NCBI GenBank assembly: GCA_021018815.1
Contig: JAITYX010000075.1
Location: forward strand, 1,578,501 to 1,642,500
Length of the DNA: 64,000 bases
Reading direction: 5' to 3'
From: Talinum fruticosum
Lineage: Eukaryota; Streptophyta; Magnoliopsida; Caryophyllales; Talinaceae
Under the pieces are notes generated by a model that saw nothing but the letters and a program-made list of their open reading frames with translations, ran no database searches and was not told the DNA's origin. Position numbers and translations under genes: made by a program. Of this stretch, positions 36,703-48,689 are shown piece after piece; position 1 is the first letter of the stretch; each line of letters opens with the position of its first letter.

Positions 36703-39700
36703 TGAAGGTTTGCTCTTGGAGCGTCTTAGTCGCCCTAGAGAGGGGTGAATAGGGTGACGAGGAAATTTTAACAAACTTAGACACTTTAAGCTTGAAAAGT
36801 GAAGGTTTGCTCTTAGAGAGAATTAGTCACCCTAGAGGGGGTGAATAGGGTGATGGGGAAATTTGAAAAATAAATGGAAGATTTAAAGTTTAAAGCAAAC
36901 TTTAAAGCTTTCGAGTCGAGATTGAACTTAGAAAAAGTATGAACATAGAATTTACGTGGAAACCCTCCTTGGGCGGAAAACCACGACCAGTGCTAATCCA
37001 AGCCCCAAATTAAATCCACTATTTTGAATCCATAAAATACAGTGAGACGGACTCAACCGAATTGCTCCCTTAAACAATTCCTTAAAAGGTTTTCCTAGAC
37101 TCGAAATTCCCTTGTCCGATCTAGTACTTTCTAATTGAGGTAACCTTTACGGCTAGGGACAACCGAGTTGAGTTAAGCCTTACAGCTCGAGTCAAGGGAC
37201 CTTACTCGGACGAGTATGAATGAAAGTTGTGACCGATTACAAGACTTTACAACTCCGAAAGATGTTAAATACGGAGTTGGAGTTGTAAGTAGAAGATTGA
37301 ATAAATACAAAGACTTTCACTTAAGTATGTGTATTGACAATGGTTCCAACAATCTTCAAGTCTTGAGAGTTGGCTTCTATTTATGGATGACCAAGCAGAT
37401 TAGCCATTGTGACTATCTTCTAATTAGAAGTCCTCTCGTGACCGTTGTAACGGTTCTTCCGAGTCACTCGAGAAAAGATTCGTTGAGTTGTAAACATTGT
37501 GCAATGGCTCTTGACTCCTTAGAATGTCCCAATCCACTGGTGGTGTCTCGAAAAGTAAGGTGGAAACCACCGTTGAGCTTAGTGTTGAAAATTTCTAGTT
37601 TTGGAAACAGACAACCCTAACACGGTTCCCGGGCCTTGGTCGAAGTAGAAAAAGCCTTGTGTCGTTGGTGATTTGACATCTTCAAGCTGGTTACTTTTGT
37701 AGTTTAAAAGTAGGATAACCTCATTTAAATAACCTATAAAAGTAAATTAGTTGTGGTTCTCAAAGTGTAAAATACTTTGGTCCAAGATTAGACACGGATA
37801 ATAGTTTAATTATGATAATTAAGTGCATAATTATCTCGAGTCGGAAAGGAATGGAATTTTCTAAGTCTAATATTCATTATACTCAAATTCCATCCGAGTC
37901 CAGTCCGGAGAAAGACCAAGTTAGATAAAGAATATCGAGTAAGAGTGTTCGATTTAGACGAGATAAAGTTCAAACAAAACAAGCCGACTAAAAGAGATGA
38001 ACTAATGCGGTAATTCACCTAAACTTGGAATACAGAGTTAGATATGAGTTTAAACATGTTAGAGCGAGTGTTTTAACATGCGATAAATCTGAGTGTTGTT
38101 TGAGTGACTCGGAACTATAGATGTGAAAAGATGAGCAAGAGTATACTTTCCGAGTTAGTTAGAAACAAATGAAAGCTTATGCGGTAGTTTACGTAACACT
38201 CGGAAAAGGTTACCGTATCATTCGTAAAAGTTTCTATATAACTTAGAATGACTTGTAATCAAAACTTATAAGAGATGAAGTTTTTACCTGATTCCTTGAT
38301 AGTACTCAGAATGTTATTCATGCAAAGTTTGAGTCTTCAAAAAGAATGAACAAGATAATCTTAGTCTATATTGGACTTAGAAAAGTGTATACTCGAGTTA
38401 CGTGGAAACCCACATAGGGCGGAAAACCACGGACAATGCTAATCCAAGCACCAAGTCAAATTCACTATTTTGAATGCTCAAAATACAACGAACCGACTCA
38501 ACCACAATTGCTCCCTTAGACAATTCCTTACAGACTTTTCCTAGACTCGGAAGTTCCCTTATCTAATTTAGTACTTCCTAACTAAGGTAACCTTTAGAGC
38601 AAGGGACAACTGAGCTAATTTAACCCTTATAGCTCAGTCAAGGGACCTTACTCAAAAAGTAAGAAAGAGTATGTGACTGATTACAAGACTTTACAACTCG
38701 GAAAAGTATTAAGTACGAGACTTGGAGTTGTAAGAAGAAGATTGAATGAGTATTGCACTAAGAGATATAGTTTCGAGCAATGTGTTCAGCAATCTTCAAG
38801 TCTTGTGAAGTGGCTTCTATTTATAGATGACCAAGCAGATTGGTCGTTGTGTCTTGGTTCGAATAGAAGACTTGGCTGGCCATTGTAGCTCGCTCTTTTG
38901 AGTCGCTCGGAAAAGATCCGTTGGGACGTGAACGTTGTGCAACGGCTCTTGGCTCCTCAAGGTGCTCCAATCAACTGGTGATGTCCGAAAAGTAAGGTGG
39001 AAACCACCATTGAGCTTAGCGTTGAAGTTTTCCAGTTTTGGAAACAGACAACCTCGACACGAGCGTCTTAGCCTTATTCGGAAGTAGATAAGCCTTGTCT
39101 GCTCGGTGATTGACGAACTTGAAGCCGATTACTTTTGTAATTCAAAAATGAGATAACCTCATTTGGATAACCTAAAAAAGTAAACCACTTTGGTTCTCAA
39201 AGTATAAAATACTTTGGTCCAAGATTAGGTCCAGATAATAACTTAATTAAGATAATTAAGTGATGAATTATCTTAGGCGTAGAAGAGTGGAATTTTTTGA
39301 GTCAAATATTCAATATACTCAAATTTCATTAGAGTCAATCCTAAGAAAGATCAAGTTAAAAGAGTGAAAACATAAGAGTATAAGGACTTGATCTAGATAA
39401 ATAATTCTCAAACAAGCAAATTGACCTAGAAAAAGGAATTAACAAGTGTAATTCACTTTGCGTTGAAATATGCGATCGGAAGTTAGATAAAAAGTGTTAG
39501 AGAGATTATTTAAGCATGCGATAGATCATAGTGCTGTCTCGAGTGAGTCGAAGCACTAATGCAAAAGATATACAATAAGGTGTTTTCCGAGTTAGTCGAA
39601 ACGAATGAAAACTTATACAAGACTTTCTATAATACTCATAATTACTTGTAATCAAAACCTAGGGAGGATGAGGTTTATACCTAAGTCTTCATATAGTACT

Positions 39701-39732
39701 CAGAATGGTTTAGATTTAGAGTCGAGTCATCA
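36703..39732 (-). repeat. 5' LTR of copia B (L1), split by a solo LTR
   Basis: On the minus strand the LTR runs from 39,732 (TGATGACTCGAC) to 36,703 (ACCTTCA), interrupted at 36,800-38,339 by solo LTR L2. Without the insert and its duplicated target it is about 1,485 bases. TATA region near 38,810-38,826 and the palindromic motif near 38,896-38,914. Its partner 3' LTR is missing because copia B is truncated at 33,354. Confidence 0.85.
36800..38339 (-). repeat. Solo copia LTR L2 inside L1
   Basis: Complete 1,540-base LTR with ends TGAAGG...GTCTTCA as written on the plus strand. It is flanked by a perfect 5-base duplication AAAAG (36,795-36,799 and 38,340-38,344). TATA region at 37,372-37,386 and palindrome TTCCGAGTCACTCGAGAA at 37,457-37,474. 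The perfect duplication shows insertion followed by LTR-LTR recombination that removed the interior. An open stretch at 37,216-37,620 is inside the LTR and not a gene. Confidence 0.9.
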
Positions 39733-40872
39733 CGAGTGTGTGTGTTTTTAGATTTAATCCTATATTTGTGAGCCTTTAGGAATAGGTGAAGAGTGTCAAT
39801 CAGCCCTTGCATGGGTGTAAATAACACACTTTAATAAATTTCCTAGAGTCGAGTCCATTATGTTCATTTAGCCAAAAGTCAAATTACCCTTTCCTTATTA
39901 AGTCAGTCCATTGCTTGCATTTCCGAGTCATACTAAAACCTTCTTTAAGTGATCTAGGTAGACAATGCCGGTCGGTCCGAGAGGTTCTTACCAAAGTTCC
40001 CTCTTTCTTTGGAGCAGTCGATCTGTTTTTTTTTATATTCTCATTTTACATTTCCATTTTGCATTTCATTAGCCAAAATATATTCATCTCATGTTAGATG
40101 AGTCTGTTTTGCATTTCGTTGCCCAAAATAAATTCATTTCATTCTAGGTGAGTGCATTTTTGCATTTCATTAGCCAAAATAAATTCATTTCATATTAGGT
40201 GAGTCCTTTTCGCATTTCATTAGATAAAATAAAATCATCTCATATTAGGTGAGTCTATTTTGGATTTTCACTGGCCAAATTAAATACATCTCAAATTAAG
40301 AGAGTTCATTTTTGCATTCATACCTAGCCAAAATAAATTCATTTCATATTAGGTGAGTCCTTTTCGCATTTCATTAGATAAAATAAAATCATCTCATATT
40401 AGGTGAGTCTATTTTGCATTTTCACTAGCCAAATTAAATGCATCTCAAATTAAGAGAGTTCATTTTTGCATTCATACCTAGCGAAAGACAATTCATTTCA
40501 AATATAAGGAAATGTATTAGCATCTAGCCAAATAAAAATATCTTTCTATTAAGGGTGAATCATTCATTATGCATTAGCCAAATCATAGAATCATCCCAAA
40601 CTAAGTCATACATAGTCACTTGTACTTCATTTTTCACATACCTTATGTGCGTCCAAATAAACACATTCTTAGTCTCTTCGGGTCTTGTGCTTAAGTCCTT
40701 CCTCCAAAAAGTGGTCTTCTTCACATGGTCCTAAACCTTATCCTTTGGGCTACAGAATAGGGAAGTCTACGATAATTTAATACCAGTCGGAATCTAAGCT
40801 CTAAAAGATTAGAATGCCCCACCAAGGAGTCCGACATATCTTCTCTGTGGTCTACACTGGTGTGACAAGTTT
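39733..40872 (+). other. Leader-like region of Tat element T3
   Basis: No coding potential. The middle holds the 51-bp tandem array described separately. The remainder is AT-rich, and gag-like reading begins at about 40,873. By position this is probably the 5' untranslated region or an upstream spacer of T3; its LTR was not identified, having been lost at the copia L1 boundary (39,732). Confidence 0.45.
40055..40515 (+). repeat. 51-bp tandem repeat array with 153-bp higher-order unit
   Basis: Nine diverged copies of a unit like GCATTTCATTAGCCAAAATA plus CATCTCATATTAGGTGAGTC. Anchors fall at 40,061, 40,111, 40,162, 40,212, 40,263, 40,314, 40,365, 40,416 and 40,467. The block from 40,201 repeats at 40,354 with higher identity than neighbouring single units, giving a 153-bp three-unit period. 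Confidence 0.9.
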
Positions 40873-43800
40873 CGGTGCACACCACACCCGTTCGGTTTCT
40901 TCCTCATCGTAAGATAGTACTTAGAAAGAATTCCCTTCCAATGGACGGATCTCTAGAACAGTCACCCATTCTCACATTGCTTAATAAAAACTTATCCGGG
41001 ACGGAAACTAGGATGGATGATCAAGATGAAAATATAGTATTTAATCGAGGGATCTTAAGACTCTTATAAAACCCGAAGGTTTGCTCGGGAGAGTCCGAGT
41101 CACCCTAGAGGGGGGTGAATAGGGTGATGAAAAATTCTCTCTGAAAGCACACACCCTTTTGACAGAGAAGAATCAAAGACAGATTCGAGTCTAAGCAAGG
41201 GGTTAAAAAATTGGACTCGGAATGTAATGAATCGGAGTAAACACGTTCAGCGAGTCTTCGTTTGAGTCTAGAATGAACTCGAAATAGAACACGAGAGAAT
41301 TACGTGGAAACCCTCCCGGGGCAGAAAACCACGGCCCGTGTCAATCCAGACACGAAGTCAAATCCACTATTTTGAGTCCACAAAATACCGTGAACTTGAC
41401 GGAACCCGAGTTGCTCCCTTGGACAACTCTATACAAGTTTTCCTAGACTCGGAAGTTCCCTTATCCGATCTAGTACTTCCTAGCTGAGATAACCCTTACA
41501 GCTAGGGACAACTAAGCTGAGTTAACCCTTACAGCTTAGTCGAGGGACCTTACAAAAATTGTAAGAAGTGTTTGTAGCCGAGTACAAGACCTTACAACTC
41601 GAAAGTAATGAATTACAGAGTGGGAGTTGTAAGTTGAAGATTGTAAGTAAATACAATAACTTTGTTCAAGTTGGAGTATTGACGGTATGTTCCGCTATCT
41701 TCAAGTCTTGTGAAGTGGCTTCTATTTATAGATAACCAGGCAGAGTAGCCGTTATCTTCATCTGCTAAGCGAGAGTCCTCTGTGACCAGTTGATAAGGGC
41801 TTTCGAGTTACTCGGAAAGTATCCGTTGAAAATATGGTCGATGGACAACGGTTTAACTCTCTTGGAAGTCCCAAAACCATCGGTTGTGTCTTGAAAAGTG
41901 TGGTGAAAAGCATCGTTAAGCTTGACCTTCCAGTTTTCCGGATATGGAAGCAGACGACTTCGACACAATCTTACGGGACTAGAGCGAGGGATGGTGAAAA
42001 GCTATAGCTGCTGGTGATTTGATGTTACGAGCCGGGTACTTTTGTAATTTGAAAAGATATCCTCGATTGAATAACCTACAAAAGTAAAACACCTTCGGTT
42101 CTCAAAGTATAAAATACTTTGGTCCAAGGTTAGACACGGATAATAAAAATAATCATGATAATTAACAAACAGATTATCCGAGTCGGAAAAGAAATGGAAC
42201 TTTACGAGTCTAATATCCATGATACTCGGAATTCCATAATACTTAGTCTTAAGCAAGGAATCAAGTTCTATCAACAAATATCGAGTGGGAAACACTTGAT
42301 GTGGACTAAGCACGAAAAGAACTATGAATGCTGACTTTGCAAACAATAGAGTAAATAATCATAAGTCGATTCGGAGAGAGAGTGGACTCGGAATAAAGAA
42401 CAAGTTTTCGAGTCGCTAACCGAAAGCGATTAAAGAGATAAGTGAAGGCCGAATCGCATAGAAAAGATACTTATTTCACTCAAGTAAGTTTCTAAGACAC
42501 GAGAGAATGCTTTGGAATCAAAACACTATATGAATGACATCGTTATACTTGATTCTTTTTGCATGACTCGGAAATATATAGAGCAGAGTGTCCGAGTCTT
42601 CAAAACCTATTAAGGACGAGTAAGAGAGATGAAGAAGCGAAACTTTTGATAAAAGGAGAGAGATTAGGTCCTCCACCTACATCTAGCTTGTCTCCTCCAA
42701 ACAGTCTCAAGCATGAATCCCATAAGCATGAATCCAAACCTCGGCTGATCCGCGTGTAAATTAGATAGAACAGATGTTAAGGGAGTCATCCATGTTCGGT
42801 AATCATTTTTTTGATCATAAGGGATTCACTTCAATTCGTAAAGGTATGCTACCTCCAAAGTTGACCATGCATGATATCAAGTTGAAAGGTTCGAGAATCC
42901 CGATCATCATGTTCGCAACTTCTTAGGAGCAATGACTCTTAAGAACATTCTAGAAGATGCTTACCACATTATCTTCCAATGGACTTTCGGTACTAATTTA
43001 ATGAAGTGGTATAACGCGGTTGACCCACGCAAGGTCACCAACTAGGCCGATTTGTGTAAGGAGTTCCTACATCAATACTCCTGTAATAGTGATTTGCTAG
43101 TCACTCTTAGGGACTATGAATTAATCAAACAAGGTGAGAAGGAGAACTTCACGAGACTTACTCACCGGATGGAGAGCAAAGGTTACCCACATTATAGACC
43201 GACCCTCCGAGAAGGACCAAGTTAGGATCATTGTGAAAAACCTTCAGACCTAGCTGCAATTAGCATCTCAAGTTCCTACCAATGATGAACTTCTCAACCC
43301 TTAGAGACACCGGCTTGCTGATAGAAGAAGAGTTGTCCACCTCGACCACAAAAGTCGCGACGGGTGTAAAGGTAATTATCACTCAAAAGATAAGACAACC
43401 TCCAATATAAGCAATACTAATAAAGATGCAAATGTCAATGCCCTCAACGAGATATACCGACTACACTCCTATTGATACCACTTATACTCAAGCCCTTGAC
43501 CTTCTCTTGGCTAAGGGAAAGATAGAATTGCAACCCATTACGACGAGAATCGAAACCGCGAAACACTCTAAAAACTAGGACGCGGGAAAATTTTGCAAGT
43601 ACCATTGTACACGAGGAGACGACACTGAATAGTGTTGGACATTTAATAAGAAACTAGAAAGCATGTTTCAAAATGGCTAATTCCCTTTAACTAAGGCTAC
43701 CCGAAACCAAGTAACAACAAAAATCCTTTGAGCGAGCACCTTAGCTATTTTCACTTAACCCACTCCAGGTCAGTGGGACCCATATGTCTTCATCCATGAT

Positions 43801-44026
43801 ATTGATGAGTCTAAACCACTACTCAGCTTGCCTCCTTTAAATCCAAAAGTCCATGGGTTGTGGGAAAGTGATGAAGAGGACGTCTACAAAACAAAAGCAA
43901 TAGTGACAACGACGATGATCTCTCAGGGCACACAACCCTTAGAGGAAGAAGACTTTTGAGGATAAACTAAAGGTCCAACAATCCAATTCCTTACCGGATC
44001 TGGATGGCACAATGCACCCCTATGTC
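40873..44026 (+). pseudogene. Tat gag (element T3), split by a solo LTR
   Basis: Capsid gene of a Tat element. The N-terminal part (40,875-41,067) contains SLEQSPILTLLNKNL and ends at solo LTR L3. After L3 come VRNFLGAMTLKNILEDAYHI (about 42,912-42,971), FGTNLMKWYNAVDPRKVTN, LCKEFLHQYS and VTLRDYELIKQGEKENFTRL (about 43,098-43,157). PSEKDQVRIIVKNLQT follows, and at about 43,580-43,640 the FCKYHCTRGDDTE.CWTF zinc-knuckle-like segment. It matches T1 gag over its 3' half. It ends abruptly at 44,026, where copia sequence starts. Confidence 0.8.
41074..42602 (-). repeat. Solo copia LTR L3 with CG terminus
   Basis: 1,529-base LTR; as written on the plus strand it starts CGAAGGTTTGCTCGGG and ends CCGAGTCTTCA. 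A perfect 5-base duplication AAACC flanks it (41,069-41,073 and 42,603-42,607). The duplication fixes the first base as C where other family members have T. TATA region near 41,719-41,734 and palindrome TTTCGAGTTACTCGGAAA at 41,801-41,818. It splits the T3 gag gene. Confidence 0.9.
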
Positions 44027-45430
44027 CAAAGAGACTAAGCTCTCGGGTAAGAGATCAAGTAATACCTACACTACTCCTCTTTATGATCCAAGTCGAACCT
44101 ATCTTGTTTAAAAGCATCATTGCATGATGATTCTTGGACATGGCATTATAGACTAGGTCATGTTAGCATGCATACTATCAAAAAGCTTGCATCTCATGGT
44201 TTAGTCGAGGTTTACCTAACTGTGCATTTAAGAAAGACAAAATTTGTGAAGCATGCACAAAAGGGAAACAAGTCAGATGATCTTTCAAATCTCTCAAAGC
44301 TGTTTCCACATCCAAAGTGCTTGAAATGTTGCATATGGATTTATGTGGTGAAATCCAAGTAAAGAGTCTCGTAGGTAAATCATATGTAGTTGTGATTGTT
44401 GATGACTACTCATGATTTACCCGGGTTTGTTTTCTTAAGCACAAAAATGAAGCTTTCAAAGAGTTTAGCAAGCTCTGCAGGAAAGTTCAAGTAGAGTATC
44501 GAGACTTAGATAAGAAGAATTGAACCGATCATGGAAGGTAGTTCGATTACTCACAATTTGCAGAGTTCTACGATAAGAATGGTATCTCTCATAACTTCTA
44601 AGCACCTAGAACTCCTCAATAGAATGGAGTAGTGGAGAGAAAGAGCCGAACTCTTGAAGAAATAGGAGGGACAATGATGATTGAACACAATCGCCTTACT
44701 ATTTCTAGGTTGAGGCGATCAACATAGCAAACTACACACTTGAACAAATGCCTCGGTAGACCCAGTCCGAAGAAAACTCCGTACAAGCTCTACAAGGGAA
44801 AGAAACCCAACTTCTCATACTTCAAACCCTTCGGATGTAAGTACTATGTTCACAATAATGGTAAGGACCACCTGATCAAGTTTGATGCTCTGTCAAATGA
44901 AGGTATCTTTCTTGGTTATTCATCTCATAGTAAAACATATCGCATTTTCAATAAAAGAACTAACAAAGTGGAAGAAAGCATCCACGTTGTGTTTGATGAG
45001 ATTGATCAAGGAAAACCAAGTGAGTCAACGTTCTCGAGATCTGAAACTGTTTGATGAGATGAAGATGATCTTGCTTAAACCGAGCTCGAGACAAAGTCAT
45101 AAGGAAGCAGACTCAAAATTAGATGACTAAGAACATCACGACTCGGATCGCACTCAGCTCAAGAGCACCGCTCGGAATGCTAAAGATCAAATACATGAGC
45201 AAGCTTAATCAAATCGGATCACTCGAAGATCAACCAGTTCAACCAGTAAATCTGGTGAACCGAGAGAACGAGCCAAGCATTCAAATATGCTTCGAGCCAC
45301 CCACTCGAGAACATCCTATCCGACATCAACAATGGGGTGAGAACTCGTTTTCTCTTTGCAAAATCTATGTCCATTCACTACATTGATGTCATTCACTACA
45401 ATGACTCGTACTCTAATATATTATACTAAG
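44027..45430 (+). pseudogene. Copia C integrase; RT and RNase H deleted
   Basis: SIRE-like copia fragment beginning in the GAG-pre-integrase region. MHDDSWTWHYRLGHVSMHTI (44,120-44,179), KFVKHAQKGNK, then a MDLCGE-like segment, FTRVCFLK and the core follow. The C-terminal part KKTPYKLYKGKKPNFSYFKP (about 44,773-44,832) leads to KTYRIFNKRTNKVEESIHVV (44,934-44,993). The linker aligns with copia A to about 45,390, then jumps to the 3' untranslated sequence, so RT and RNase H are missing. Joined at its 5' end to Tat gag. Confidence 0.85.
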
Positions 45431-45499
45431 CAAGAATGAAAAACACATGATTATTTTTACTAACAAAGTTTCTATGTAAGTGTAGAATGCCTTTCATAA

Positions 45500-45511
45500 A
45501 AAAGGGGAGAT
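45500..45511 (+). other. Polypurine tract of copia C
   Basis: AAAAAAGGGGAGAT lies directly before the LTR start TGAAGAC. The same tract is present (minus strand) next to LTR L4 at about 58,396-58,409. Confidence 0.75.
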
Positions 45512-46998
45512 TGAAGACAGGACTACGAATTCGGATCATTCGAGTACTACCTAAGGACTCGGGTACAAAGCTCATCCCACCTAAGTTTTGATTACGAGTC
45601 ATTCCGAGTGTTATAGAAACTCCTGCATAAGTTTTCTTTCGATTCCGACCGACTCGGAACACACATTCTTGTCTATCTTCTCACATTGATGTTTCTAAGT
45701 CACTCACACATCACTCAGATTTATCGCATGTATAAATAATCTCTCTAACACTTCTTATCCGAGTTCCGACTACGTATTTTTATGTAAAGTGAATAACGAT
45801 GTTAATTCACCTCTCTAAGTCGAGTATGTTTGTTTGAGAATTATTTGTCCGGATCAAGTGCATATACTCGATGTTTTCACTCTTATAGCTTGATCTTTCT
45901 TAGGACTAACTCCGATGGAATCGAGTATAATGAATATTAGACTAAGAAAATTCCACTCTTCTAGGCCTGAGATAATTATGCATTTACTTATCTTAATTAA
46001 ATTATTATCTATGCCTAATCTTGGACCAAAGTATTTTATACTTTGAGAACCAAAATTGTTTACTTTTGTAGGTTATCCAAATGAGGTTATGTTATTTTTA
46101 ATTACAAAAGTAACCGGCTTCAAGCTCTCAATCACTAGCGAGACAAGGCTTTTCTACTTCTAAATAAGGCTTAGATGTTGTGTTAGGGTTGTGTGTTACC
46201 AAAACTGGAAAACTTCAACGCTAAGCTCAACGGTGGTTTCCACCTTACTTTTCGGACAACACCGAGTTGATTGGAGCACCCTTAGGAGCCAAGAGCCATT
46301 GCACAACGTTCACATTTGAACGGATCTTTTCGAGCGACTCGGAAGAACCGTTACAACGGTCAAGAAGGACTTCTGTTCGGAAATTAGTCACAACGGCTAA
46401 TCTGCTTAGTCATCTATTAATGGAAGCCACCTTTGAAGACTTGAAGATTGCTAGAACATTTGTTGAAACACATTACTTAAGAAAAAGTCATTGTACTCAT
46501 ACTCAATCTTCTATTTACAACTCCAAGCTTGTAATTCATATTTTCCGAGTTGTCAAGTCATTTAATAAGTTACATACTCTTCTTACATTCTCGAGTAAAG
46601 TCTCTTGACGTAGCTGTAAGGGTTGACTCGGCTCGATTGTCCCTAGTTGTAAAGGTTACCTCGGTTAGGAAGTACTAGATCAAATAAGGAAATTTCGAGT
46701 CTAGGAAAACTCGTAAGGAATTGTTTAAGGGAGAAATTCTGGTTGAAGTCGGTTTGTTGTATTTTGTGGATTCAAAATAGTGGATTTGACTTGGTGCATG
46801 GTTTAGCATCGTTCGTGGTTTTCTCGCCCTAGGAGGGTTTCCACATATCTCTGTGTTTACACTTACGTGAGTCTAATATAGACTCAGATTGTTTTGTTCA
46901 TTACTTCCAAGCTTAAAGTTTCTAAGTTTGCTAAAATTTCCTCATTACCCTGTTCACCCCCTCTAGGGTGACTAAGACTCTCCAAGAGCAAAGCTTCA
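45512..46998 (+). repeat. 3' LTR of copia C
   Basis: 1,487 bases, starting TGAAGACAGGAC and ending AAAGCTTCA. Collinear with the other family LTRs. The palindrome (TTTTCGAGCGACTCGGAA, 46,327-46,344) is intact, but the TATA box is damaged (CATCTATTAATGGAAGCC, about 46,410). It adjoins PMD-like ORF P1 at 46,999. Open stretches inside it (46,267-46,608) are not genes. Confidence 0.85.
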
Positions 46999-48300
46999 AA
47001 GATTCCAATGCCTTATCCATGACAACTTTCCGGAGAGGGAGTGGCATCCTTAACATGAGTGGAATTCCAATGACCTCTTGGTGGAGGTTGAGAGCCATGT
47101 CTTATCTCTTGCCATCTCTATACCTTGGTAAGCTTATTAGCTTGAGTTTCTTCCTTTATGTGTTTGTAATGGCATCTTCTACTAAAATCTTGTTGGATTT
47201 CTATTTTGTAGAAGGGCACCATTCGGAGTAGAGGTGCCATTGGCAAATTCATCGAGACCTTCAAGGAGCGGAACTACCCCTTGGAGCACATCATGAATAG
47301 TATTGGGCTCGACCCTCTATTTATTACTTTGAATCATTTGTGTGTCCTAAAAGAGCGTGACCCTACCCGAGCCATTAGTGAGCTGTTTTAGGACACCACA
47401 AATGCTTTTCATCTCCCATTTGAGGAAATGACTATCACACCTCTCGACTTTCTTTGTTCTTTTGGGATTATGCTTCTCGGGGAACCTCGTAGTTTACGAA
47501 TGCAATTTATATAAAAATATGATTATTTGGTCCCATTGCTAGCCTGTTTCCTCAGGCCAACCGCTTTAAATACACCCTTATTTTCAAGGCGTTTCAAAAT
47601 GTTTAGTTGTGAGCTCAACACACTCCACAATCATAGGTCCGGATAGTAATAATGACGGCCCTTATGCTAAACACGTCCATTTTTAGGACCAAGCTTTCAA
47701 AGTATACGTCCACTATTTGATGAACTTAGTGGACTTGGAAAAAATTAAATACCTCAATCGGGGTGTGCCGCCTATACTTGTTTCATAAGGGGTTTACATT
47801 CTCTGGCTATGTACACAATGACTAAAAAGGACCTACGAAATTACATGGTCTTGTGTGGTTTCTAGAAGGTTATCGAGGTATGTTCATCCTTCTTTTAGTC
47901 TCCAAAATAACTTAGCTTGCATGGATAAGGATCTTATTTTCTTTGCAAACTCATAGCCATGGTTAAATGAGTATTTCCCTTAACTTTCACCCGGTTCAAG
48001 AAACCATCCTTCTCTTGAAGCCGGTAACATGGGCTAAAGCCAACACTTAACAACAAAAAGTGTACAATATTGCCTCTTTGAGGTCCGCCCTCAACCACGT
48101 GGCCACAGTATGTCACTTTTGTGCTTTATATTTTGAGCTAGAATGGCTCAAAATTTTTCCTACTTTCAACCCAAATTTTCTGCCATAGCCCATGGCTTGT
48201 GGTGGGCGGTAGGAACGGCCATGGTGTGGCCTGTGCTGGACAAACGGCTAGGCTTGGCTGCCCGATTAATATTAATGTTTTGTACCATTTGACTCTGTGA
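46999..48300 (+). pseudogene. P1: plant-mobile-domain-like gene with introns
   Basis: Exon 1 ends near 47,127 (CCTTG before GTAAGC). A likely 84-base intron ends TTTTGTAG at 47,211. Exon 2 reads FIETFKERNYPLEH..., LNHLCVLKERDPTRAISELF and TTNAFHLPFEEMTITPLDFL (about 47,398-47,457); the FHLP..EMT.TP.DF pattern is that of plant mobile domain (MAIN/MAIL-like) proteins. A second likely intron runs 47,878-47,956 (GAG|GTATGTTC to ATAG|CCATGG). Stops and frameshifts (for example 47,390) disable it. P2 at 54,982 is its paralogue. Cellular role unknown. Confidence 0.6.
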
Positions 48301-48689
48301 AATGAGATGAATAGAAAGACTCGATTCTAAAATGCTTTCTTTATTTATATGATGCAATAAAAGTCAAAGACAAATCGAAAAAAATACACTAGCCCCTATT
48401 CCCCCAAAAGAAAATAATAAAATTGAAATTTGGAAATGGTAAGTGAATGGTCTATAAATATCAAGAAATGGCTGAAATGGGCCATAAGTGGAAATCAATA
48501 ATTGGCCCAATGCATAAGTCGATCTAGTTGGCGCCAACTAACTCTTGGCTTGGGGCTTCGCTGGATGTAGTGGCATGATGGAGGAGGACTGCGGTCACGA
48601 AATATTCGCTATAAATGGACCAGTAGAAGGTCTCCGAAAATTACACTTTTAATACTCATCTACAACTCTTTAACAAACGAGTTCCTAAG
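48301..48689 (+). other. Spacer between P1 and E2
   Basis: AT-rich, no readable protein. Contains the 16-base perfect palindrome TAGTTGGCGCCAACTA at 48,525-48,540. Confidence 0.6.

Noticed and set aside
37216..37620. 134-residue plus-strand ORF
   Set aside because: It is antisense inside solo LTR L2; the equivalent stretches in other LTRs of the family are not open.
40055..40515. Regularly spaced repeats that might suggest a CRISPR array
   Set aside because: The whole 51-bp unit is repeated with no unique spacers, in plant retrotransposon DNA; it is a tandem repeat.
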